Below, in pieces: positions 7,875 through 16,290 of a DNA stretch of 45,642 bases. A program made the translations under genes and the position numbers. The stretch lies in NCBI GenBank assembly GCA_028697885.1, contig JAQVER010000021.1:1-45642 (forward strand), read 5' to 3'. Below the pieces are notes generated by a model. It saw only the letters and a list, made by a program, of their open reading frames with translations. It was not told the origin of the DNA and searched no databases. The stretch comes from Desulfocapsaceae bacterium. Its GTDB lineage: Bacteria; Desulfobacterota; Desulfobulbia; Desulfobulbales; Desulfocapsaceae. Position 1 is the stretch's first letter. Every line of letters starts with the position of its first letter.

Positions 7875-9068
7875 CTATCCGACGATGACGTCGACTTTTT
7901 CAATAGTATTGAGCATATAGCCGGAAGGATTCCACAGGCTGTCAAGAGGCTGGGATTCTCCGATGCTGTTGGTTGCCCGTGCCATCAGGGTATATTTCCC
8001 TTTTTGCTCCGGCTTCCAGGGCAGCGACCACAGAATCCAGGAGTACTTGCCGAGATCCTTGCCCAATTTTGCTTCCCTCCAGGTCTTGCCGCCATCCACT
8101 GAAACGACGACATCCTTGATGCCGTAGCCGCCGGAAAAAGCGAGGCCGGAGATGGTTGCTTCCTTGCCCACCGGTAACCGGTTGCCCTGGGAAGGCTCGA
8201 TGATCAGCGAACGGGTATCCATCCGGTTGATCGGCACGGTCTTGTCAGGTTTTGTGCCGGGCGGCACACAGGCACAGGGATTGGCCGGGATGCGGTAGGC
8301 CGGATCCATCCAGAATGATGCCAGCGGCTTTGACAGCACCGTCACGTCGCTGAGCGCCTTCATCCAGTATGACGCATACCAGCCCGGCACTACCAGTCGG
8401 GCGGGGAAGCCGTTAAGCATGGTCAGCGGTTTGCCGTTCATCTCGTAGGCGATGATGATATCTTCCTCCAGGGCCTTGTCCACCGGCAGCGACTTGACCA
8501 GGTCCGGGATAGTGGGCAGCGGCCCGGAGTCGAGGCCGTTAAAGGCCACCTCCACGGAATCGCCCTTGACGCCGGCCTTGGCCAGGATATCCTTGAGGCG
8601 GACGCCGCCCCAGGTGATATTGCCCATGGCGCCGTTGCCCCACTGCCCGCCGGGAACACGCGGATTAAAAAAGCTGCGGCCGTTGCCGGCACATTGGATG
8701 ACCGCGGTATAGGTGACCTTGGGGAGTCCTTTCAGGTCATCCATTGAGAGTTCCAGAGGCCGCTCGGTATTGCCGCCGACCTTGATCCGCCAGGTTCGCA
8801 GATCGACTGAGGTGGGGATGTTGGCGATATGCCAGCGGACAAAGAGCGCCTCGTTCGGTGTGATCAGTTCCTTGAAAAAATGCTTTGGCGTTTCCAGCTG
8901 CGGTGGTCGGGAGGTGAGGAGAATCAGGTCCGTCTTTTCGGGAAAACGGACTAATTTCCCCTCACTGGCAAACAGATCGCTTGGAATCCCCCCTCCTAAG
9001 GCGGTCACCATGCTGATGGAACTTGCGGTCTTCAGGAAATCCCGACGTGAAAAAAATCTACTTTTCAT
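7875..9068 (-). CDS. sorA: SorA-like sulfite dehydrogenase, molybdopterin subunit
   Basis: A 397-residue exported enzyme. The N-terminus carries a twin-arginine signal (SRRDFLKTA), as expected for a protein folded with its cofactor before export. The sulfite-oxidase fold follows. The molybdenum-ligand Cys lies in IQCAGNGRSFF at about residue 127. RLVVPGWYASYWMKAL is further on, and a C-terminal Ig-like dimerisation domain (about 285-397) contains VSVDGGKTWREAKLG. Family members oxidise sulfite to sulfate in the periplasm. Other molybdenum oxidoreductases share this fold, so the substrate is inferred from the SorB-like neighbour. First gene of a three-gene operon. Confidence 0.85.
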   Translation of the reverse strand: MKSRFFSRRDFLKTASSISMVTALGGGIPSDLFASEGKLVRFPEKTDLILLTSRPPQLETPKHFFKELITPNEALFVRWHIANIPTSVDLRTWRIKVGGNTERPLELSMDDLKGLPKVTYTAVIQCAGNGRSFFNPRVPGGQWGNGAMGNITWGGVRLKDILAKAGVKGDSVEVAFNGLDSGPLPTIPDLVKSLPVDKALEEDIIIAYEMNGKPLTMLNGFPARLVVPGWYASYWMKALSDVTVLSKPLASFWMDPAYRIPANPCACVPPGTKPDKTVPINRMDTRSLIIEPSQGNRLPVGKEATISGLAFSGGYGIKDVVVSVDGGKTWREAKLGKDLGKYSWILWSLPWKPEQKGKYTLMARATNSIGESQPLDSLWNPSGYMLNTIEKVDVIVG

Positions 9069-9690
9069 GGACCCCTCCCATAGAATTGTTTCAAAAAAGA
9101 CTACCGACGTCAGTTCATTACCGCAATCGCGATTCGAACCTGAATGGGCAGCCTGCCTGTTATTTAAGTGAATAAAATAACGTGAAAATTCTTCCGAGTT
9201 GTTTATAAAGATATTTTATCGTATCACACATGGCAAAAAAAAATCAAACTCTCCAATGACTTTATATGACTCCCAGTCATATTTTATACATTTTCAAATA
9301 TAATCAGACAGATACGACGAATTCATCATACTATGAAGATACTGGGGATAAGCATTCGTGCATGATTGCTCTGATGGTGTCCAGCCTTGGCATTTGCAAG
9401 ATCCTCTGTTAAGCACTTGCTCCTTCGCCTTCACTGATCGGCAGAAGGCGGCAGTAGTTGACTCTGGACTTCCCGCTTTACTGTCTCCGACCAAGGTGAT
9501 ACATAAATAATAGGTTATTGCACTTGGTCGATAAGGGCATTTGTAACTATTGGTGGCTCACGGAAGTTATTCCGGGCGCAGCCACCTTCTCAATCTATGC
9601 CCCGTCACCATCAGGTGAAAGGAAATGAACGGCAAGGGTTGGCCGTTGAAACAAGGTTACCCGATAAGGACAGCAGCCATATAAAAGCCT
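9069..9690. other. long gene-free region upstream of the sor operon
   Basis: No supported gene in about 620 bases. A 66-codon minus-strand frame at 9294-9494 lacks a ribosome binding site and any recognisable domain. A compact hairpin sits at 9552-9586 (GGTGGCT / AGCCACC with an inner GGAA / TTCC). The sor promoter must lie just left of 9190, in the AT-rich part, but no clear -35/-10 pair was identified. Confidence 0.4.
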
Positions 9691-9752
9691 CACAACACAC
9701 TTTCAAGTTGGACGCCAGAAAACGCGCCGCCGTTGAAGCGTCGCATTATGTG
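9691..9752 (+). other. attC: probable attC site before the M24 peptidase cassette
   Basis: A candidate of about 62 bases. CACAAC (9691-9696) stands against ATTATGTG (9745-9752), which differs by one base from the array core GTTATGTG. Inside, TTCAAGTTGGACGCC (9702-9716) pairs in part with GGCGCG-like sequence and with GCCGTTGAAG (9729-9738). The next gene starts only 37 bases further on, as is usual for a cassette. It is weaker than the site at 4895. Confidence 0.5.
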
Positions 9753-9789
9753 TCATAACATCCAAATAAGCAGAAGCTGAATCACAGAT

Positions 9790-11001
9790 ATGGATAACAA
9801 CACCCCCATACAAGAGCTGCATTTTCGCTGGAAAAGATGTCGAAAATATCTCACCGAATTCCTTCCGGAAGCCGGTGGAATATTTGTATTTTCACGCTTA
9901 AATATTTTTTATTTTAGTGGCACTTTTGCTAATGGTGTCCTTTGGCTCCCCCTTGAAGGTGAGCCAATTCTTTTTTGCAGACGCGGTGTTGAGCGGGCGA
10001 AATTAGAATCATCAATCAATCATATTGTCCAATTCAATTCTTACCGCGATATTGAAAATATCTTTAAACACCTCGGCATTAATTTTCCTCACAAAATTGC
10101 AGCCGAGATGAATGGCTTGTCATGGTCGCTATCGAATATCCTCGTAAAACACCTACCCAATATTGAATTTATTCCTGGTGACAAGATTGTTGCCATAACT
10201 CGTGCTAAAAAATCAGAATGGGAATTGAAAATCTTACGGGAAGCAGGGGCAAAGCATAATAAATGTTTAACGCAGATATTACCCTCCTTTCTTCATGAGG
10301 GATTAAATGAGTTACAAATTGCTCATAAAATTTCTGACATATTTTACTCCGAAGGCCACCATGGAATATTAAGGATGGAAACATTCGGTGAAGAAGTTTT
10401 TCTAGGCCACATTGCAGTTGGTGACAGCGCCAATTACCCTAGTGTCTTTAACGGCCCCGTTGGTCTTAGAGGTGCTCATCCCGCAGTCCCATTCATGGGT
10501 TCAGAAGAAATAATCTGGGAGGCCGGTAAACCCCTTACAATAGATAATGGTTTTACCCTTGCCGGCTACCAAACAGATAAAACGCAAGTGTACTGGCTTG
10601 GCAACAAAAGCAGCATTCCTGAGGCAGTCCAAAGTGCCCACAATTATTGCATTGAAATGCAATCAATCATCTCTGAACAATTACGTCCAGGCTCAATACC
10701 AAGTAACATCTGGAGCCAGTGCTTAGGGCTTGCCACAGAAAGTCCTTGGGCAAACGGGTTTATGGGCCTGGGCCACAACAAGGTTAATTTTGCGGGTCAC
10801 GGTATCGGCTTAGCCATCGACGAATATCCCGTAATTGCGACAGGTTTTGACTTACCTTTAGAGGAAGGTATGGTCCTCGCTATTGAACCAAAAATTGGCA
10901 TCCCCAACATAGGAATGGTTGGCACTGAAAACACTTTCGAGGTGACAGCAACAGGTGGCAAATCAATAACTGGCAACAATTATGAGATAATATGCATTTA
11001 G
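9790..11001 (+). CDS. M24 family metallopeptidase (Xaa-Pro aminopeptidase-like)
   Basis: A 403-residue cytoplasmic protein with an N-terminal creatinase-like domain (about 1-150) and a C-terminal pita-bread domain. All five metal ligands of the family are visible: Asp in TIDNG, Asp in QTDKTQ, His in FAGHGIGL, Glu in AIEPKIG and Glu in GTENTFEV. Such enzymes remove N-terminal residues next to proline or act on related small substrates; the exact substrate cannot be read. No good ribosome binding site precedes ATG 9790. It starts shortly after a likely attC and is followed 6 bases past its stop by CACATAAC, so it looks like a cassette gene. Confidence 0.85.
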   Translation: MDNNTPIQELHFRWKRCRKYLTEFLPEAGGIFVFSRLNIFYFSGTFANGVLWLPLEGEPILFCRRGVERAKLESSINHIVQFNSYRDIENIFKHLGINFPHKIAAEMNGLSWSLSNILVKHLPNIEFIPGDKIVAITRAKKSEWELKILREAGAKHNKCLTQILPSFLHEGLNELQIAHKISDIFYSEGHHGILRMETFGEEVFLGHIAVGDSANYPSVFNGPVGLRGAHPAVPFMGSEEIIWEAGKPLTIDNGFTLAGYQTDKTQVYWLGNKSSIPEAVQSAHNYCIEMQSIISEQLRPGSIPSNIWSQCLGLATESPWANGFMGLGHNKVNFAGHGIGLAIDEYPVIATGFDLPLEEGMVLAIEPKIGIPNIGMVGTENTFEVTATGGKSITGNNYEIICI

Positions 11002-11007
11002 AAAAAC

Positions 11008-11114
11008 CACATAACAATTTGCGCTTACGCACGACGCGCGAGCATGCTGGTTTAATCGGCTTCGGCCACTTCAATGACATCGAAAGGATATTCCCTGTCA
11101 AGGCCATGTTAAGC
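11008..11114 (+). other. attC: possible degraded attC after the M24 peptidase
   Basis: CACATAAC at 11008-11015 is identical to the complement of the attI core, and GTTAAGC at 11108-11114 fits GTTRRRY. CGCTTACGCACGACGCGCG after the left core resembles an attC left arm. I could not find a right arm that pairs with it, so the site is probably rearranged or decayed. Confidence 0.35.
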
Positions 11115-11140
11115 CATAACTTTTTCAGGAAGGATTCAAT

Positions 11141-11581
11141 ATGGAATGTTTAGTGGATCACATCGCCTTCAATGTGGAAGATGAAGAGAAGATGATCACC
11201 TTCTATGCGCAGGTCCTTCTCTTTGAGACTGAACGGCTGGAGGAATACCGCAGAGGCGAGGTGCCCTTTCCCTCTGTGCGGCTGAATGCGGATACGATTA
11301 TCGACCTGTTTCCCAAAGAGATGTGGCAGAAAAGTTCCGGGACGGATCAGGATCGTGGACGCTTCAATCATTTCTGTATTGTCTTGTCCAAGAAGGTATG
11401 GGAAAATCTTCGGGAGCGACTTCAGGCGAATACGATCGCGATAGAAGAAGGTCCGGTTCCACGCTGGGGCGCCCACGGCACCGGGATATCGATATATTTT
11501 CGGGACCCGGAGGGGAACCTTATCGAGGCACGATATTACGAGGGACACAACCGTTCAGAAAAATGCCTCCTTGGATCGTAA
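11141..11581 (+). CDS. VOC/glyoxalase-fold protein
   Basis: A 146-residue protein of the vicinal oxygen chelate superfamily. The paired beta-alpha-beta-beta-beta modules are visible, with likely metal ligands His7 (LVDHIAFNV), His in RFNHFCIVL and Glu near the end of FRDPEGNLIEARYYEG. The family includes glyoxalase I, ring-cleavage dioxygenases and antibiotic-modifying enzymes, and the substrate here is unknown. AGGAAGG at 11127-11133 is a good ribosome binding site. It follows the degraded attC and may be a former cassette. Confidence 0.8.
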   Translation: MECLVDHIAFNVEDEEKMITFYAQVLLFETERLEEYRRGEVPFPSVRLNADTIIDLFPKEMWQKSSGTDQDRGRFNHFCIVLSKKVWENLRERLQANTIAIEEGPVPRWGAHGTGISIYFRDPEGNLIEARYYEGHNRSEKCLLGS

Positions 11582-11722
11582 GCAACAGAAGCGGCTTCGT
11601 GACATTTCCCACAGATTCTGTGGCCCACAATAACACCATCAGATCCGACTCACCAATGCTCACCGAGTATGGCTACCGGTATGTATTTTCCTATTCATAA
11701 TATTTCACACGATAATTCATAG

Positions 11723-12094
11723 ATGAAAAAGTCAATGAAAGCAGCCCTGTTATCAGCTCTTGTATTTCCAGGTCTCGGGCATATATACTTAAAGAGGTAT
11801 CTTCCCGGTGTGGCCTTAGTGGGCGCTTCATCAGCCGGGATCTACTATTTGACTTCCAAAACAGTAGAGAGGGCTTTGCAAATAGTCGACAAAGTACAAA
11901 GTGGCGATGTCCCGCTGGATGTCACGACAATTTCAGAATTAGTGTCAAAACAATCCACCGGCACTGAAGCTCAACTACTCAATATTGCGACAACAGTGAT
12001 ATGCATTTGTTGGATAATCGGCATCGTCGATTCTTATAGAATTGGTCGTGGACAAGACAAAAACGCACACGTTTCCCCGAGCAGGAAGACATAA
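11723..12094 (+). CDS. small membrane protein, cassette-like
   Basis: A 123-residue protein with two hydrophobic segments near the start (SALVFPGLGHIYLKRYLPGVALVGASSAGIYY is split into pieces at about 10-20 and 27-43) and one near residue 86-103 (IATTVICICWIIGIVD). The FPGLGHIY pattern is common in small TM2-like and DUF5683-like membrane proteins of unknown role. Its stop codon lies inside ACATAAC (12089-12095), the same core as in the attC sites, a typical cassette arrangement. The rest of that attC is missing, and the PEBP gene starts 37 bases later. Confidence 0.65.
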   Translation: MKKSMKAALLSALVFPGLGHIYLKRYLPGVALVGASSAGIYYLTSKTVERALQIVDKVQSGDVPLDVTTISELVSKQSTGTEAQLLNIATTVICICWIIGIVDSYRIGRGQDKNAHVSPSRKT

Positions 12095-12131
12095 CAAGGC
12101 AACTTCATTCAAACAATAAAGGAGGATTAAT

Positions 12132-12686
12132 ATGTTTCGTAAACATATCATGTTCATTATTGGTTTTTGTTTAATCTCAACTCTAGCCCATGCCAATAAT
12201 TTCATTCTCTCAAGCCCTACTATCAAGCCCAATGCGACTCTTAGCGAAGAACAGGTGTTCAACGGATTTGGATGTTCAGGCAAGAACCAGTCACCCGCAT
12301 TAACATGGACAGCTGGTCCACAGGAAACCAAGAGCTACGCCATCACCGTGTATGATCCTGATGCTCCAACCGGGTCAGGTTGGTGGCATTGGGTCGTGTA
12401 TAACATTCCCGCAAATGTCCATGAATTGGCCGCCGGTGCCGGTGATGCAACCGGGCAGCGGCTGCCAGCAGGCACTGTGCAAGGCCGTACAGATTATGGA
12501 AGTCATGAATTTGGTGGTGCATGTCCTCCGCAAGGGGATAAACCGCATCGCTATATTTTCACAGTATATGCACTCAAGATTGAAAAAATTGATGTCCCAG
12601 CGGATGCGAGTGCTGCGTTAATAGGTTTTATGATCAATGCAAACTCTCTTGGGAAAGCCAGTTTTACGGCTATGTATAATCGTTGA
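12132..12686 (+). CDS. YbhB/YbcL-type PEBP family protein, exported
   Basis: A 184-residue precursor with a signal peptide (about 1-21, cut at AHA). It has the two hallmark motifs of the phosphatidylethanolamine-binding protein fold: DPDAPTGSGWWHWVVYNIP at about 75-93 and GGACPPQGDKPHRYIFTVY at about 127-145. Bacterial members (YbhB, YbcL) are small-ligand-binding proteins of unclear physiological role. GGAGGA at 12121-12126 is the ribosome binding site. The gene directly follows the attC remnant at 12089, suggesting that a deletion joined them. Confidence 0.9.
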   Translation: MFRKHIMFIIGFCLISTLAHANNFILSSPTIKPNATLSEEQVFNGFGCSGKNQSPALTWTAGPQETKSYAITVYDPDAPTGSGWWHWVVYNIPANVHELAAGAGDATGQRLPAGTVQGRTDYGSHEFGGACPPQGDKPHRYIFTVYALKIEKIDVPADASAALIGFMINANSLGKASFTAMYNR

Positions 12687-12884
12687 GCAGACTCTTGCAG
12701 CGGATCGCAAAAAACCGCGCCAGTTGAGGAGCAGGTTCAGCGCTAGCTGAATTACCTGGACTTCCAATTAATTACGCATACAATAGAGAGTATTAGTCCA
12801 GTATTTTTATTAAACAGTTACTATCAAGAAAATGATTGATTTGGTCATTTACCTGCTCCCCTGTTTTCTCAATGGAGGAAAGAA

Positions 12885-13724
12885 ATGAAATCATGGGTCG
12901 TCGTTGTCATGCTTTCCACCGCCCTGATCTCTATGCTGCCACCTGAACCATCCGCAGCCGATGACAAAGGAGTCTACCTCTTTAAAGTGCCCGACAAATC
13001 AACCATCCCCAATGGGCCAGCAGGCGAGATGATCGGCCGGGGGCTCATGCTGGTCACCCACACGCCGCGCGAATTACCCCTATACGCCTTAAGTTCGCTA
13101 CGCTGTTCCAATTGCCATCTCAAGGCGGGCACCGTGGCTTTTGCCGCACCCTGGGTTGGCGTTATCCACCGCTATCCCAGGTACAGCTCCCGCTCGGATA
13201 AGAACGTCACTCTTGCCCAGCGCATCCAGGGTTGCTTCCGACGCAGCTTGAACGGCAAAGCGCCGAGCATAGACAGCGAACCCATGCAGGCGATTATCGC
13301 CTACATGACCTGGTTGTCCCGGGACGTACCGCCCGACGTCAAGGTGGAAGGACGTGGCTTTCCGGCCCTTGCACATCCTCCGACTCCGAACCGACAGCGG
13401 GGGCAAGAACTCTTTAAAGACCGCTGCGCCGTCTGCCATGGCAAAGATGGCGGTGGCCGACTCAACGAAAAACCCCAACGCTATCCCTACGGATTCCCCC
13501 CCCTCTGGGGTGACGGCTCCTTCAACATTGCCGCCGGTATGGCCCGGTTGCATAAGGCCGCCGCCTTCATTAAACGCAAGATGCCGTTCACGGCAGGCGG
13601 CACGTTGAGCGATCAGGAGGCCTACGATATTGCGGACTTCGTCATCCATCAGCCGCGCCCCGACTATGCGGGCAAAGAAAACGACTGGCCCAAGGGAGGT
13701 AAGCCCGATGACGCTCGCTATTGA
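12885..13724 (+). CDS. tsdA: diheme cytochrome c, thiosulfate dehydrogenase (TsdA)-like
   Basis: A 279-residue precursor with a signal peptide (about 1-25). There are two heme-binding motifs, CSNCH at about 74-78 and CAVCH at about 182-186. Between them lies RIQGCFRRSLNG, which matches the conserved RIxxCxxRSxNG segment of TsdA-type enzymes, where a Cys serves as an unusual heme ligand. Such proteins oxidise thiosulfate to tetrathionate or run the reverse reaction. GGAGG precedes the ATG. The gene overlaps the following peroxidase gene by 17 bases, so the two are translated together. With the sor operon nearby it suggests periplasmic sulfur-oxyanion chemistry. Direction of the reaction is unknown. 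Confidence 0.8.
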   Translation: MKSWVVVVMLSTALISMLPPEPSAADDKGVYLFKVPDKSTIPNGPAGEMIGRGLMLVTHTPRELPLYALSSLRCSNCHLKAGTVAFAAPWVGVIHRYPRYSSRSDKNVTLAQRIQGCFRRSLNGKAPSIDSEPMQAIIAYMTWLSRDVPPDVKVEGRGFPALAHPPTPNRQRGQELFKDRCAVCHGKDGGGRLNEKPQRYPYGFPPLWGDGSFNIAAGMARLHKAAAFIKRKMPFTAGGTLSDQEAYDIADFVIHQPRPDYAGKENDWPKGGKPDDARY

Positions 13725-14853
13725 ACGTATTCAACAAGCATATAAAAGGCTTGTATCCTCGCTTTCTATGCATATGCGGATATTTTTGCATCCGGCCCTT
13801 GTGGTTATGGTTTTCCTGCCCACGCTTATGATCTGTCTAGGCAACTTTTCGCCGGCACATGGAGAAGATACCCCGGACGACGCGGAACTTCTGCGTCAGG
13901 CCCAGTTCAGATTCGACCCCATCCCCCATGAACCTCCCTCTTACCCAGAAAACAGGCTCACTGAGAGAAAAATAGCCTTGGGCAAAATGCTCTTTTTCGA
14001 CCCGAGGATGTCGAGCAGCCAGGTCGTAAGCTGTAACACCTGCCATAACCTGGGCCTCGGCGGTGTTGATCTGAATGAAACCTCTCTGGGACACCGTTGG
14101 CAGAGCAGCTCCCGCAACGCCCCCACTGTGCTGAACTCCGTTTTCAATATCGCACAATTTTGGGACGGAAGGGCCAGAGATCTGGCCGAACAGGCAGGTG
14201 GGCCATTGCTTGGCTTGGTCGAGATGGCGTCTTCCAACCTGCACGTCTGTAAGGTTTTGTCCAGTATCCCGGCATATGTGAAGGCCTTCGACGAGGCCTT
14301 TCCCAACCAGGCTGAACCAATCTGCTTCGGCAATGCCAAGATGGCCCTGGAAGCCTTCGAGATAACACTTCTTACCCCGGATGCCCCTTTTGACCGATTT
14401 CTCCGCGGGGATCTCAAGGCACTGGATAATACGACCAAAAAAGGTCTCCATCTTTTCATCAACAAGGGTTGTGCCGACTGTCACATGAGTACGAACATCG
14501 GCGGCAACGGCTACTATGTCTTTGGGGTGAAAAACAAGCCGGATCCCCGATATTTACCGCCTGACGATCACGGCTGCAGGACTATTTCCCCCACCATCGA
14601 AGAGGATTACGTCTTCAAGGCGCCCTCGCTTCGTAACGTGGGAATTACCGCTCCCTACTTCCATTCCGGCTCTGCCTGGACACTGGCCGAAGCAGTAAAG
14701 GTAATGACAAGAACCCAGCTTGGGATCGATCTCGATAAGCAAGAGATTGGTGCCATCGTCGCTTTTCTGCAAGCCCTCAGCGGCCGCCAGCCAGAGATCG
14801 CCTATCCCGTCCTGCCAGCCAGCACTGCACTCACGCCACACCCCGAGAAATGA
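13708..14853 (+). CDS. diheme cytochrome c peroxidase (CcpA/MauG family)
   Basis: I chose ATG 13708, preceded by GGGAGGT at 13694-13700, rather than the upstream in-frame start at 13630; this gives 381 residues. A long hydrophobic N-terminal segment ending near AHG acts as signal peptide or anchor. Two heme sites (CNTCH and CADCH) flank the conserved FWDGRARDLAEQAGGPL and LVEMA segments. The C-terminal FKAPSLRNVGITAPYFHSGS is typical of bacterial cytochrome c peroxidases. These reduce H2O2 in the periplasm or, in MauG relatives, modify partner proteins. It sits between TsdA-like and PSD-like genes. The partner is unknown, so a MauG-like role is possible. Confidence 0.87.
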   Translation: MTLAIERIQQAYKRLVSSLSMHMRIFLHPALVVMVFLPTLMICLGNFSPAHGEDTPDDAELLRQAQFRFDPIPHEPPSYPENRLTERKIALGKMLFFDPRMSSSQVVSCNTCHNLGLGGVDLNETSLGHRWQSSSRNAPTVLNSVFNIAQFWDGRARDLAEQAGGPLLGLVEMASSNLHVCKVLSSIPAYVKAFDEAFPNQAEPICFGNAKMALEAFEITLLTPDAPFDRFLRGDLKALDNTTKKGLHLFINKGCADCHMSTNIGGNGYYVFGVKNKPDPRYLPPDDHGCRTISPTIEEDYVFKAPSLRNVGITAPYFHSGSAWTLAEAVKVMTRTQLGIDLDKQEIGAIVAFLQALSGRQPEIAYPVLPASTALTPHPEK

Positions 14854-14892
14854 AAATATTTTCAGATGAACACCCCTGGGAGGATTAACTGC

Positions 14893-16230
14893 ATGAACAA
14901 GAAAACCTTCGTTATTTTCCCCTTATTGGTCCTGGCTTTTTTCTGCCTTTCCGGACACATGGCGACAGCCGAATCACTCGAAACACCTGCACCTTATCGC
15001 GTAGGACAATGGCTGCCGTCGGATCAATTATTTCTAGATCAATGGATGGCAAAGCTGACTGAGGGAACAGAATCCGCAACAGAACCATTGCTACCTGTTA
15101 TTCAGGAATTCAAAGAGATAATAGAAGACGACCCGCAACTCTATATGTTGTTCAGTCAGATGTTTGATCAAGTACCGCCCGATAAATCTTTCAGTACTGA
15201 CCCTACCGGGAAGCCCCAGATAAAAAATTATCGCCAGATGCTGCGGGTGATGAACCGGATTTTGATCACGGCACCTGAATTCAACAAAACCGGTCTGGTT
15301 GGTTTTCCTATCAATGCCATCATCAACTGGCCCATGGGTACGCCTGCCGGAACCTCAGTTTTCTTAAATGAAAAGGTGAACCGCCAGTTGAAAAAAATAT
15401 TGAATCAATGGGCCGTATTCTTGAGTTCCTCGGACTCCCGCTATGTGTTGAATGACGATCCCGAGAAAGGATGGTTCGGCCGGGACGCGAAAGCGGCGAT
15501 GCCTCACTTTGTAGAGGATTTCATATGCGATCCCGCTTCGCCTTATTATGGATTTTCCTCATGGGATGATTTTTTCACCAGAAAGTTCCGGGAGGGACTG
15601 CGTCCAGTGGCGAGTCCTGACGATGATGCGGTTATCGCCAATGCCTGTGAATCGGCTCCATACAGGGTAGCAAAAGATGTGAAACTTGTTGACCCGTTCT
15701 GGATTAAAGCGCAGCCTTATTCACTGCAGCACATGATGGCGATGGACCCCCTTGCCGGACAGTTTGCGGGCGGCACAATTTATCAGGCTTTTCTGAGTGC
15801 CTTGAGCTACCACCGCTGGCACAGTCCGGTCAGTGGAAAAATTGTAAAGACCCGTCTGGTTGACGGCTCCTATTATGCGGAAGCTCTGGCTGAAGGGTTT
15901 GATCCGGCAGGTCCCAATAATTCCCAGGGCTACATTACGCAGGTGGCGTCGAGGGCACTGATCTTCATCGAGGCCGATAATCCGGACATCGGCTTGATGG
16001 CCGTCATGTTTGTCGGCATGGCGGAAGTGTCAACCAACGAAATAACCGTCCAGGAGGGACAGCATGTGAAAAAAGGGGAGCAATTGGGGATGTTCCACTT
16101 CGGCGGCTCCACCCATTGCCTCATCTTCAGACCGAACGTCAATGTAAAATTCGACTTGTACGGACAAGCCCCCGGACTGCATTCCACCAATATACCGGTC
16201 AGGGCTCGAATCGCAACCGTTGGTAAATAA
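14893..16230 (+). CDS. secreted phosphatidylserine-decarboxylase-like protein
   Basis: ATG 14893 with GGGAGG at 14879-14884 is preferred to 14866, giving 445 residues. The N-terminus is a signal peptide (about 1-26). A PSD-associated N-terminal domain (about 50-210) and the decarboxylase domain follow. YHRWHSPVSG carries the family His. FGGSTHCLIF near residue 403 holds the GST self-cleavage site, where the Ser would become the pyruvoyl group and leave a C-terminal chain of about 40 residues. Ordinary PSD acts on the cytoplasmic membrane, while this one is exported and resembles the fungal PsiD-type branch of amino-acid decarboxylases. It lies 39 bases after the peroxidase gene, so it likely belongs to the same operon. 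Substrate unknown. Confidence 0.8.
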   Translation: MNKKTFVIFPLLVLAFFCLSGHMATAESLETPAPYRVGQWLPSDQLFLDQWMAKLTEGTESATEPLLPVIQEFKEIIEDDPQLYMLFSQMFDQVPPDKSFSTDPTGKPQIKNYRQMLRVMNRILITAPEFNKTGLVGFPINAIINWPMGTPAGTSVFLNEKVNRQLKKILNQWAVFLSSSDSRYVLNDDPEKGWFGRDAKAAMPHFVEDFICDPASPYYGFSSWDDFFTRKFREGLRPVASPDDDAVIANACESAPYRVAKDVKLVDPFWIKAQPYSLQHMMAMDPLAGQFAGGTIYQAFLSALSYHRWHSPVSGKIVKTRLVDGSYYAEALAEGFDPAGPNNSQGYITQVASRALIFIEADNPDIGLMAVMFVGMAEVSTNEITVQEGQHVKKGEQLGMFHFGGSTHCLIFRPNVNVKFDLYGQAPGLHSTNIPVRARIATVGK

Positions 16231-16290
16231 GACTCTTGGTGAGGCGACAGGGATCAGCTGGTAATGTCGTCAGGTGTACAGAGGAACTCC

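Noticed and set aside
9294..9494. 66-codon minus-strand frame in the long gap beside the sor operon
   Set aside because: No ribosome binding site and no recognisable motif; kept only as part of the gene-free region.
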